NCBI GenBank assembly: GCA_903831845.1
Contig: CAIKZJ010000026.1
Location: forward strand, 1 to 35,497
Reading direction: 5' to 3'
DNA from: an uncultured Ignavibacteriota bacterium
GTDB lineage: Bacteria; Bacteroidota; Ignavibacteria; Tepidaquicellales; Tepidaquicellaceae
DNA length: 35,497 nucleotides
Both the position numbers and the translations under genes were made by a program. The notes under the pieces are model-generated. The model was not told the DNA's origin, made no database searches, and saw only the letters and a list, made by a program, of their open reading frames with translations. Every line of letters starts with the position of its first letter. Position 1 is the first letter of the stretch. Shown here piece by piece: positions 26,059 through 35,497 of the stretch.

Positions 26059-26859
26059 TTAGAATCCGCTGATTGTTTCGCCGCCGTCTATGTGTATCAC
26101 GCAGCCGGTCATCCAGTGCGAGTTGCGTTTATAGTTATCGAGTATGAAGTTTGCTATGTCCTGCGGTTCAGTGAGTTTGCCCTGCGGGTTTCTCATCAGA
26201 GCCATGTTTATGAGCGATTCGTTCTTGGGAATCTTCCTTAGAGCCGGCGTATCGGTCACGCCTGCGAGCAGGGCGTTGACTGCTATTTCCTTGTGGCCGA
26301 GTTCGAGCGCAAGCTGTCTCACGTGCGATTCGAGGCATGCTTTCGCCGCCGACACTGCGCCGTAGAATTCGATAACTCTTGAACCGCCCGATGATGTCAT
26401 CGCGTATATCTTGCCGCCCGGTTTCATCAGGTCGCGGGCAAGGATGCTCTGTGTCCAGTAAACAAGGCTGTGTGCCATCACGTCGACCGTCATTTCCATC
26501 TGTTTCTGGTTCATCTGGTTCACGGGATCTTCATCGACGAATTTCCTCAATGTACCGAAAGCGAGCGAGTGCACGAGGACTTTTATAGTCGGGTTTTCTT
26601 TCTTCGAAAAAATTTCTTTCACGTTGTCGAGGACCTCTTCGCGTTTCTGCGGGTCCGCGGCATTTATATTAAAGAAGTGCGCTTCCGCGCCGTAGCTTTT
26701 TATTTCTTCTATTTCCTTTTCGACGTCGGGCATAGTAGTGGCCCTGTCGAGGTGAACTCCTATTATGTTTACGCCGTCTTTAGCGAGCGCCAGCGAAATC
26801 GCTTTTCCGAAACCGCTCGATGCGCCGAGTATTAAAGCATAGTGTGTGTTTTTCATCAA
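26059..26859 (-). CDS. SDR-family oxidoreductase, enoyl-ACP reductase-like (FabI/FabL type)
   Basis: LILGASSGFGKAIS; YGAVSAAKACLE gives Y-x6-K as in enoyl-ACP reductases; TGCVIHIDGGETISGF C-terminus. Confidence 0.8.
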   Translation of the reverse strand: MMKNTHYALILGASSGFGKAISLALAKDGVNIIGVHLDRATTMPDVEKEIEEIKSYGAEAHFFNINAADPQKREEVLDNVKEIFSKKENPTIKVLVHSLAFGTLRKFVDEDPVNQMNQKQMEMTVDVMAHSLVYWTQSILARDLMKPGGKIYAMTSSGGSRVIEFYGAVSAAKACLESHVRQLALELGHKEIAVNALLAGVTDTPALRKIPKNESLINMALMRNPQGKLTEPQDIANFILDNYKRNSHWMTGCVIHIDGGETISGF

Positions 26860-26862
26860 TTG

Positions 26863-27369
26863 TTATTTACTTTTTAAAGCTATAATACTCATTATCAGGC
26901 TCATGATGAACAGGAAGATCAGTATCGTCATGAACGCGGCTGATGACCAGAGGCCCGCCACGATGCCCCATATAATGAATACCCATATAACCGATACTAT
27001 AAAGAATAAATTCCACGAGAGAAGCAAAGACTGTCTCGTCGACTTCGTCTTATGGAATGTCCTGAACAATGTTTTAACGAACAGGAAGAAAAAGAAAATA
27101 AATCCCGCGACGGATATCGTTATGTATATGAACAGGTTAAGGTTCGTAAACCTGACGGTTTCTTTTCCGTTCGCGTTTATCAGGGAATCGGTTTTGATTA
27201 TCTGTTTCCCCGACGTATCAATCTGGTTTATGATTCTCCCGGTGTCGATCTGCACTGTATTCATCTTTGAAGAATCCGGTTTAGTATTCTTCAGAGAATC
27301 CTTTTTCCCCTGAGCGAAAGCCAGTAAAGGCAGCGTCAGGAGAACCGCGATAACAAAATTCTTAAACAT
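26863..27369 (-). CDS. Hypothetical membrane protein with signal peptide and about 3 TM segments
   Basis: MFKNFVIAVLLTLPLLAFAQG signal; three hydrophobic segments toward the C-terminus. Confidence 0.65.
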   Translation of the reverse strand: MFKNFVIAVLLTLPLLAFAQGKKDSLKNTKPDSSKMNTVQIDTGRIINQIDTSGKQIIKTDSLINANGKETVRFTNLNLFIYITISVAGFIFFFFLFVKTLFRTFHKTKSTRQSLLLSWNLFFIVSVIWVFIIWGIVAGLWSSAAFMTILIFLFIMSLIMSIIALKSK

Positions 27370-27381
27370 TGTATAAGTGAT

Positions 27382-28725
27382 TTATACTTCTATTTCTTCT
27401 CTTTTTTCTATGTAGTTCGTATCGTAATCGTTCTCGATGAACTTCTTTTCCCTGAATATTTCCTTGTGAAGGGGGATTGTTGTCTTCACGCCTTCGACAA
27501 TGAATTCATCCAGTACGCGGAGCATTCTCGTGATCGCTTCCTCGCGTGTATTTGCGAGGACAATGAGTTTGCCTATCATCGAATCGTAATACGGCGGTAT
27601 TTTATATCCCGAGTAGCAGTGTGTATCGACTCTGACTCCGTGACCGCCCGGCGTATTGAAAGCCGTAATTAGTCCGGGGCTCGGCTGGAAGTTGTTTTTC
27701 ACGTCTTCCGCATTTATCCTGCATTCGATTGCATGACCGACGAGTTTCTGTTTTTTCTTCGTTATTTTTTCGCCCGCCGCGATTTTAATCTGTTCCTTCA
27801 CGAGGTCGACGCCTGACACGGCTTCTGTAATCGGGTGCTCGACCTGAATTCTCGTGTTCATTTCCATGAAGTAAAAATTCCTGTCTTTGTCTACGAGAAA
27901 TTCAACCGTGCCGAGACTTTCGTAATTCACCGACTTTGCCGCCTTGATAGCCGCGTCCGCCATTTTCTCTCGGAGTTCTTCGTCGAGAATCGGAGAAGGG
28001 CTTTCCTCGATAAGTTTCTGGTGCCTTCTCTGTACCGTGCAGTCTCTTTCGCCTATGTGGACGATATTTCCGTACTTGTCTCCCATTACCTGGAACTCGA
28101 CGTGTCTCGGATTCTCGATAAGTTTCTCAACGTAGAGATTATCGTCACCGAAAGCCGCGAGCGATTCGCTCATAGCGACTTCCACGGCCTTCTCGAGATG
28201 GCTTTCCTCGCGCACAATTCTCATTCCCTTGCCGCCTCCGCCTGCCGCAGCTTTAAGCATGATAGGGAAGCCGGTTTTAACTGCGATTTTCCGTATCTCT
28301 TCATAAGAATGAAGTTTGCCTTCACTTCCTTCGACGAGCGGGACGCCCATTTGTTTCATTAATTCCTTCGCGGTGACCTTGTCTCCCATTTTGGTAATCA
28401 TTTCGGGCGTGGGTCCGATGAAGACTATGTTGGAGTCCTTGCATATCTCGGCGAACTCGGCGTTCTCCGCAAGAAAGCCGTAGCCGGGATGGATCGCGTC
28501 GGCGTTCGTGATTTCAGCCGCTGCGATAATCTTCGGTATGCTAAGGTAACTCTGCGACGCCGAAGGCGGGCCTATGCAGACCGCTTCATCCGCGAAACGG
28601 ACGTGCAGCGAATCCTTGTCGGCGGTAGAATAAACCGCGACTGTCTTTATGCCCATTTCCTTGCAAGTTCTTATTATACGCAGGGCGACTTCGCCTCTGT
28701 TGGCAATTAAAATCTTATTAAACAT
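27382..28725 (-). CDS. accC: Acetyl-CoA carboxylase biotin carboxylase subunit
   Basis: [67 protein letters not shown]. Confidence 0.98.
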   Translation of the reverse strand: MFNKILIANRGEVALRIIRTCKEMGIKTVAVYSTADKDSLHVRFADEAVCIGPPSASQSYLSIPKIIAAAEITNADAIHPGYGFLAENAEFAEICKDSNIVFIGPTPEMITKMGDKVTAKELMKQMGVPLVEGSEGKLHSYEEIRKIAVKTGFPIMLKAAAGGGGKGMRIVREESHLEKAVEVAMSESLAAFGDDNLYVEKLIENPRHVEFQVMGDKYGNIVHIGERDCTVQRRHQKLIEESPSPILDEELREKMADAAIKAAKSVNYESLGTVEFLVDKDRNFYFMEMNTRIQVEHPITEAVSGVDLVKEQIKIAAGEKITKKKQKLVGHAIECRINAEDVKNNFQPSPGLITAFNTPGGHGVRVDTHCYSGYKIPPYYDSMIGKLIVLANTREEAITRMLRVLDEFIVEGVKTTIPLHKEIFREKKFIENDYDTNYIEKREEIEV

Positions 28726-28742
28726 TATTTGATTTAAATTAA

Positions 28743-29219
28743 TTAAGCTTTCTCAATCAGCATTAAAGGCTGGTCGTATTCAACGGCCTGGCCGTTGTCA
28801 GCGAGAATTTTTACCACTTTACCTGAAACGTCAGATTCGATTTCGTTCATCAGTTTCATTGCTTCGATAATGCAGATTGTTGCGCCGGCTTTCACTGTGT
28901 CGCCGACTTTAACGTATGGTTCAGCGTCGGGCGACGGTGCTTTATAGAATGTTCCCACCATAGGCGAGCGTACTTCGTAGAGATTTGCCGGTACTTCCTC
29001 TTTTGCTTCTGTCTTTTCCGGTTCGGGTTTCGCCGCCGGGGCATGAAGATGCAGAGGAGTATCGTGAATATACTGGGGAGCAGGAGCTGCTGCCACTACT
29101 GTCTGTGTCGGTTTTGATAATTTTATCTTCGTTCCTTCTTCTTCAAGTTCGATTTCCGCCAGATTGCTCGAATCCAGCATTTTAATCAATTTTTGCAGAT
29201 ACTTAAGGTCCATTTTCAT
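28743..29219 (-). CDS. accB: Acetyl-CoA carboxylase biotin carboxyl carrier protein
   Basis: C-terminal biotinyl domain with [18 protein letters not shown]. Confidence 0.97.
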   Translation of the reverse strand: MKMDLKYLQKLIKMLDSSNLAEIELEEEGTKIKLSKPTQTVVAAAPAPQYIHDTPLHLHAPAAKPEPEKTEAKEEVPANLYEVRSPMVGTFYKAPSPDAEPYVKVGDTVKAGATICIIEAMKLMNEIESDVSGKVVKILADNGQAVEYDQPLMLIEKA

Positions 29220-29243
29220 TAATTTTTATTGTTTAAATAATTT

Positions 29244-29807
29244 TTATTGTTTTACTCTTTCAATGTATTCCCTTGTCCTGATGTCAATCTTTATGAACTC
29301 GCCTTCGTCGATGAAAAGCGGAACATTAATGACCGCGCCCGTCTCTACAGTAACCTGCTTCGTGGCGTTTGTGGATGTGTTTCCCTTAACCGCAGGAGGC
29401 GCTGATACTACCTTCACGACAATATGCGGAGGCAGTATGAGTGACAGGGGATTATTGTTATGGAACTGGATCTGTACTTCCTGGCCGGGTTTCAGGAATT
29501 CGCCCTGATCGCCGACAATATCCTCGAGCAGGTGGATCTGCTCGTAAGTTTCATTTTCCATGAAATAGTATTCGGTATTGTCCTTATAAAGGAACTGAAA
29601 TACCTTCTGTTCGAGTCTTTCAATCGTGATTTCCTCGCCTGAACGGAAGCGGTTTTCAATCATTTTTCCGTTCTTCATATTTCGCATTTTTACCTGATAA
29701 AATGCCCTTAAATTGCCGGGTGTTCTGTGTTCTACCTGTAAAACCTGGTGCAAATCACCGTTAAACTTGATAACAATCCCTGCTTTTAGATCTGAAGTTG
29801 TCGCCAT
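29244..29807 (-). CDS. efp: Elongation factor P
   Basis: MATTSDLKAGIVIKFNGDLHQVLQVEHRTPGNLRAFYQVKMRNMKNGK...; ATG at 29807 preferred over the track start at 29858. Confidence 0.95.
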   Translation of the reverse strand: MATTSDLKAGIVIKFNGDLHQVLQVEHRTPGNLRAFYQVKMRNMKNGKMIENRFRSGEEITIERLEQKVFQFLYKDNTEYYFMENETYEQIHLLEDIVGDQGEFLKPGQEVQIQFHNNNPLSLILPPHIVVKVVSAPPAVKGNTSTNATKQVTVETGAVINVPLFIDEGEFIKIDIRTREYIERVKQ

Positions 29808-29954
29808 TAATATAAATATCGATAAATTATTAAAAATCTTTAAAATAAAGGTTTTCAAATATACGGAAATCGGTTTGGAAAATCAATTTAAGACAGGGTT
29901 TTTTATAATTTGAATTTTGCATAGTATTTGAGTATTTTTATAAAAAATCAGTAA

Positions 29955-30980
<1,026 letters not shown>

Positions 30981-31018
30981 ATTGCAATAAATTATTTATA
31001 AACTTTTTCACTACTTGC

Positions 31019-31052
31019 AGGGCTGTCTGAATAATCAGACAGCCCTTATTAT
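31019..31052 (+). terminator. Rho-independent terminator after gap
   Basis: AGGGCTGTCTGA-ataa-TCAGACAGCCCT followed by a T/A-rich tail. Confidence 0.88.
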
Positions 31053-31057
31053 TTTCA

Positions 31058-32497
31058 GTGAATCTCTCAGGTAAAAATAAGGGGCTGATAGTTCTCTCCG
31101 CGGCGGTGATAGCGGTACTGGCATGGCAGGTATATTTTCTGCTGACGATGCCAGACGGCGACACGGACGCTTACGCTCATTTCATAATCGCAAGGGACAT
31201 AGTGAGGAATCCTTACGATCTCAGTCTGCACTGGGTCTGGCTGCCGCTTTTTCATTACATTGATTCACTGTTCGTGCTTTCAGGCGCGGGGATGCATGCA
31301 GTGAGGTTAATGAACGTGATAGTGTGGTCCGCGATACCTTTCCTGGTTTATTACTATGCTGCCCGTAAAACGGATTCAGTAAGAGCAGCGCTGATATCGG
31401 GAATTATAGCAGCCGCTTTTCCTCTCGGGATACTGATGGGAACGACTGCGCAGCCTGAACCGCTCTTCACTTTATTCCTTCTTTTATTTGTTATTCTCTT
31501 CGACAGTGAAAAGTATTTCCTTTCATCGGTTTTCGTTACGGCGGCATGCATGATGAGATACGAAGCGTGGGCGGCGCTTGGTTTTTTGTCGGTTTACATT
31601 TTATATAATTTTCTCAAAAAGAAAGAAGGGTTCAGATTATCTTTCGGACTTTTGCTGAACATAATATTCCCGATGTTGTTTCTGTTAATCTGGTCAGTAT
31701 TGAGGTACAGGTCCGACGGAGCGTGGTTTCAGTTCCTGCACGGGACGATGAAATTCGCGGGAGACGCTTTGGGCGAGGCGCATGCAAGCGGCGGCATTCT
31801 TAAAATCGCGGGTGATTTATTTTTCTATGTATTCTGGGTGCCGTTTATATTTACGGGGATAATTGCAGCGGCAATACCTTTCGGGTTTAAGAAATTCTAC
31901 GCACAGAATAAAATTCTTTTTGTCGCCGGGCTGGGAATTCTGATTTTCATAACTTTGAGCTGGGTCACGAAATCCAACCTTGGTTTGAACAGGCATTTCA
32001 CGTCGTTGATACCGTTGTATGCGGTAATGGCAGGATACGGGATTGACGCAATAATCGGGAAGTTTGAAGATAGCAATAAAACGGGACTTGCCGAGAAAAT
32101 TGTTTCCGCGCTTCTAATCATGACGGTAACGATTTACGCGGTAATATGGCTCTATCAGTACAAGCTGAACAACAACAAAAATTTCGAAGGCAGGTTCAAG
32201 GCGGCGGAATATCTGAAAACGCTGGAAGGCAGCGCGCCAATAATCTGCAACGACCCGATGATAGAGATATTCAGCGGTCTTGATTACAGGCGGTTCGATC
32301 ATTTTTTCATGGCGGACAGCTCGGAAACGAATTCGTATATTAAGAGCGTATTGATGGTTACTCCGGAAATAATAGTTGTAAAGGTATCAGTAAATCCGTT
32401 TTTAGATAATCCAACAGGCGGAAGCAGGCATGAAATCCCTTTGCAGGGCGGGCATCCGGGAGTAATAAGGATATATAAAATTAGCGCAGGTAAATAA
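31058..32497 (+). CDS. Multi-TM glycosyltransferase-like membrane protein (GT39/ArnT/PMT-like)
   Basis: N-terminal TM followed by PDGDTDAYAHFIIARDIVRNPYDLSLHWVWLPLFHYI (first luminal loop with acidic motif) and many hydrophobic segments; GTG start. Confidence 0.7.
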   Translation: MNLSGKNKGLIVLSAAVIAVLAWQVYFLLTMPDGDTDAYAHFIIARDIVRNPYDLSLHWVWLPLFHYIDSLFVLSGAGMHAVRLMNVIVWSAIPFLVYYYAARKTDSVRAALISGIIAAAFPLGILMGTTAQPEPLFTLFLLLFVILFDSEKYFLSSVFVTAACMMRYEAWAALGFLSVYILYNFLKKKEGFRLSFGLLLNIIFPMLFLLIWSVLRYRSDGAWFQFLHGTMKFAGDALGEAHASGGILKIAGDLFFYVFWVPFIFTGIIAAAIPFGFKKFYAQNKILFVAGLGILIFITLSWVTKSNLGLNRHFTSLIPLYAVMAGYGIDAIIGKFEDSNKTGLAEKIVSALLIMTVTIYAVIWLYQYKLNNNKNFEGRFKAAEYLKTLEGSAPIICNDPMIEIFSGLDYRRFDHFFMADSSETNSYIKSVLMVTPEIIVVKVSVNPFLDNPTGGSRHEIPLQGGHPGVIRIYKISAGK

Positions 32498-32560
32498 AGA
32501 TTCGGCGGTCGGCAATTAAGACTTGAAAAAAATCAATATTAGAATTATCTTTGTTGAATT

Positions 32561-32633
<73 letters not shown>

Positions 32634-32703
32634 CTTTCTTTTTATAAACAGCAATATAGCGGATCAAATTGCTAAATGTTCATTGCTAATTGTTGATTGA
32701 CAC

Positions 32704-32776
32704 GGCGTCGTACCCAAGTGGCTAAGGGAGCAGTCTGCAAAACTGCCATGCATCGGTTCGAATCCGATCGACGCCT
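32704..32776 (+). tRNA. tRNA-Cys (anticodon GCA)
   Basis: Cloverleaf GGCGTCG ... GCAGT CTGCAAA ACTGC ... ATCGG TTCGAAT CCGAT CGACGCC T; no encoded CCA. Confidence 0.96.
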
Positions 32777-33143
32777 CAAAGACACTCCGAACGGAGATTC
32801 AAAAATTACACCTTTCATCCTTTCAATTTAATCACCTATTAAAGGCATACAGATTTATTCTTCCTGAAATTTTTTAATAAGGTCATTGTGTCTGTTCTGA
32901 ACATTACAAAAAAGAAAAAATCCGTATTAGGCATTGCAAAATACCCAAAATAATCTTACTTTACCGTTGCAGAAAAAGTGAGATGATTAGTTAAGGGTTC
33001 CCCGATTATTATAATCATGAGATTATTCCAGTGATAGCAAATTGCTGTGCCATTTTGCAGAAAGGATGGCGCATGCAGGGTCTTAATATCTTTGAGAAAT
33101 AAAGTAATACCTCAAAATATTTTTTTAATAAATTTGTTGTCTC

Positions 33144-35497
33144 ATGAAAAAAATTACTATCTCGTTCATCGGGATTATCGCCGTAATTTCCTTGATGGTA
33201 TACGGCTTTAATTTCCAGTTCGAAGAAAGATCGACCGGTTTTTCGAAGGTCTCTTTGAACACGTTTTCAATGACTCCTCCCTCGCCGAAAGGCATGCAGA
33301 CGGAATCATTTGACGGCACTACATTTCCTCCGACAGGATGGAAGGACACGGCAATTGCAGGTCCTACTTATCTCTGGACAAGGAGCACTGCCGGAACACT
33401 CCCGACCTGTTCTCCTCATTCGGGATTAGGCATGGCGTATTATAACAGTTATAACGCTTCAAGCGGTTATAATTGTTTACTGATAACTCCTGCTTTCAGT
33501 CTTACCGGCGGTCAGGGCACGGTAAGTTTCTGGATGTACAGGGATCCGGGATATTCCACAAGCTATGACAGCGTGGGTGTCTGGGTCAATACGCAGTCAA
33601 ACATGACAGGCGCTGTTCCTCTCGGCAACGTCTGGAGGTATTCCGCAACGGCAAACTGGTATCAGTTTACTTACACTATACCGGCGAGCTTCAACGGTCC
33701 CACAAACTATCTTATTTTCAGAGCCTGGAGCGCCGTTGGAAACAACATGTACATCGACGATATAAGTTACGGCTTTACGTACACAGGTCCGATGGCATAT
33801 TCAGGAAGCACGACGACAAAAATAAATCCGGGAGCGGTACTTACTCCGGGAACAACAAATAATCAGATCGTTCAGGTCGCGGTATCAGATTCGGGTGTCT
33901 CGAGTCCGTTTACTATCAACAGACTGAGATTCCAGACTGTCGGTAACAATCCCGCGACAGACATCGCAAACGCAAAACTGTTTTATACAAGGTCGAATGC
34001 TTCATTTTCGACAACAAGACAGTACGGATCAACAATCTCATCGCCGAGCGGAGTGATGAACTTCAGCGATACGGCCACGCTTGATCCTAACTCCACAAAC
34101 TATTTCTGGCTTACGTACGATATCAGTTCCGGCGCAACACTGCTGGATTCGGTGAACGCCCAGTGCGATTCGATAATCGGTACGAGTCCGATGGGTGGGG
34201 TTGTACCGACTGTGACATATCCTTCGGGTCTCTCCAACGTAATCGACAGGTACTGCATGGGTACGTATACATATGCAGGTTTACCTTACGGTATTTATAT
34301 AACGAACGTAAACTTCGGCAGCATTAACGTTACTTCAGGCTGTCCGAATCCCACGCCTTACGTATGGAACAATTACACAAGCGCATCGACTGTTGTGAGG
34401 CAGAACAATCCTTATCCGATAACTGTCACAAACCAGAATATCGGTAATCCGAACGCAACAAGTTTCGGTATATACATTGACTGGAACAACAACTATTCGT
34501 TCGCTGACCCGGGTGAGTATACACCAACAACGGTAATTCCGGGCAACACAACAATTTCAGCCACGGCGACGATTAACGTGCCGAACAACGCAACGATAGG
34601 CACGCACAGGATGAGAATAAGGGCGAACTTAAGTTCGCCTCCGGGTTCCGGAGCATACTGCAGCGCGCTTACATACGGCGAACAGGAAGACTATTCAATT
34701 ATAGTCGTTGCGGACAGCAACATGGTGGTTTCGTCCACAAACGCGACGCAGACAGTTCTTTCGAGCGTGACGGTTCCTTCAGTCAACCAGCAGATTCTCG
34801 GAATCCAGGTTTCATGTTCGGGATCGACAAGTCCGCTCAGCACCAACAGTTTCTCATTTGGAACGAACGGAAGCACGAATCCGACAACTGATATTTCGAA
34901 CGCGAAATTATATTACACAGGAACAAACAACGCATTCTACACAACTCAGCAGGTAGGTGCGACTGTTAACAGTCCGAACGGACCGTTCACCATCCCGGCG
35001 TCAGTGCAGCTCTCATCGGGCGTAAACTATTTCTGGCTTACATACGACGTTCCGTCGGGCGCGGTAGCCGGCGACTCTCTGGACGCTCAGCTGAATTCCC
35101 TTACAATAGGAGGCAACACGTTCACTCCGACCGTTATTGCTCCTCCGGGAAAGAGGGGAATCTCGGGTTCCACGCTTTGCGGTACTTATACTATTCCGGG
35201 AAGTTATCCCACTATAGCCGCTGCTATAACGGCAATCAACGCTCAGGGTGTTATAACCTGTCCGGTTATATTCAATGTAGCAGCAGATTACAGGGAAGTT
35301 GCATCGAACCTTACGATTACTTCAACAGGTTCGGCAGGCAATACCGTTACTTTCCAGAAATCCGGAACAGGTTCGAATCCCGCTATAGTTGCGGGCACTG
35401 GATCCGGTTCTTTTGACGGTATCATAAAGTTCTACGGCGCAACTTATTTGATATTCGACGGCATTGACTTGCGTGATACGTCGGCGAACACAACGAC
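33144..35497 (+). CDS. Large secreted multidomain adhesin-like protein (partial, runs off window end)
   Basis: Open frame from ATG 33144 (MKKITISFIGIIAVISLMVYGFNFQFEERS...) to the window end; absent from the track because it has no stop. Choice-of-anchor/cleaved-adhesin-like segment (ESFDGTTFPPTGWKD...NNMYIDDISYGF), GEVED-like segment (YIDWNNNYSFADPGEY...GEQEDYSIIV), two copies of a domain ending in NYFWLTYD(I/V)(S/P)SGA. Confidence 0.85.
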   Translation, partial: MKKITISFIGIIAVISLMVYGFNFQFEERSTGFSKVSLNTFSMTPPSPKGMQTESFDGTTFPPTGWKDTAIAGPTYLWTRSTAGTLPTCSPHSGLGMAYYNSYNASSGYNCLLITPAFSLTGGQGTVSFWMYRDPGYSTSYDSVGVWVNTQSNMTGAVPLGNVWRYSATANWYQFTYTIPASFNGPTNYLIFRAWSAVGNNMYIDDISYGFTYTGPMAYSGSTTTKINPGAVLTPGTTNNQIVQVAVSDSGVSSPFTINRLRFQTVGNNPATDIANAKLFYTRSNASFSTTRQYGSTISSPSGVMNFSDTATLDPNSTNYFWLTYDISSGATLLDSVNAQCDSIIGTSPMGGVVPTVTYPSGLSNVIDRYCMGTYTYAGLPYGIYITNVNFGSINVTSGCPNPTPYVWNNYTSASTVVRQNNPYPITVTNQNIGNPNATSFGIYIDWNNNYSFADPGEYTPTTVIPGNTTISATATINVPNNATIGTHRMRIRANLSSPPGSGAYCSALTYGEQEDYSIIVVADSNMVVSSTNATQTVLSSVTVPSVNQQILGIQVSCSGSTSPLSTNSFSFGTNGSTNPTTDISNAKLYYTGTNNAFYTTQQVGATVNSPNGPFTIPASVQLSSGVNYFWLTYDVPSGAVAGDSLDAQLNSLTIGGNTFTPTVIAPPGKRGISGSTLCGTYTIPGSYPTIAAAITAINAQGVITCPVIFNVAADYREVASNLTITSTGSAGNTVTFQKSGTGSNPAIVAGTGSGSFDGIIKFYGATYLIFDGIDLRDTSANTT

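Noticed and set aside
29808-29858. N-terminal 17-aa extension of EF-P in the ORF track
   Set aside because: The conserved EF-P N-terminus begins at MATTSDLKAG (29807); the extension is AT-rich leader sequence
32640-32700. Degenerate attgctaa / attgttgatt repeats between the two tRNAs
   Set aside because: Two short AT-rich matches only; too little to call a repeat element
35177-35416. 79-aa plus-strand ORF near the window end
   Set aside because: Different frame inside the long open frame that starts at 33144

Overview
The window is chromosomal and looks like the Bacteroidota/Ignavibacteria-Chlorobi side of the tree, inferred from a type IX secretion (T9SS) sorting domain, PorV-like and GWxTD proteins, a TonB receptor with a carboxypeptidase-regulatory domain, and the RTPGN-type EF-P. 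It opens with the tail of the spc/alpha ribosomal operon: secY C-terminus, map, infA, rpmJ (missed by the ORF track), rpsM, rpsK, rpsD, rpoA, rplQ. Next come engB and a 2-hydroxyacid dehydrogenase. A secretion/outer-membrane block follows: T9SS cargo, TonB receptor, a 1136-aa secreted protein, a PorV-like protein, GWxTD, a YbbR-like protein and a CPBP-like protein, then pdxJ and lptB. A minus-strand block holds an FmdB zinc ribbon, a large tubulin-like/SHOCT protein, an MFS transporter, a small zinc-binding protein, an enoyl-ACP-reductase-like SDR, accC, accB and efp. The last part is gap, a membrane glycosyltransferase-like protein, tRNA-Gly, tRNA-Cys and a large multidomain secreted protein cut by the window end. 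I found no CRISPR array, rRNA or transposase. The most interesting items are the tubulin-like/SHOCT protein, two covarying REP-like hairpins (one overlaps a ribosome-binding site in mutually exclusive folds), a triple-hairpin convergent intergenic region, an EF-P lacking Lys/Arg at the loop tip, and a 1136-aa secreted protein with a non-canonical C-terminal domain. Most of the window is otherwise ordinary core genome.
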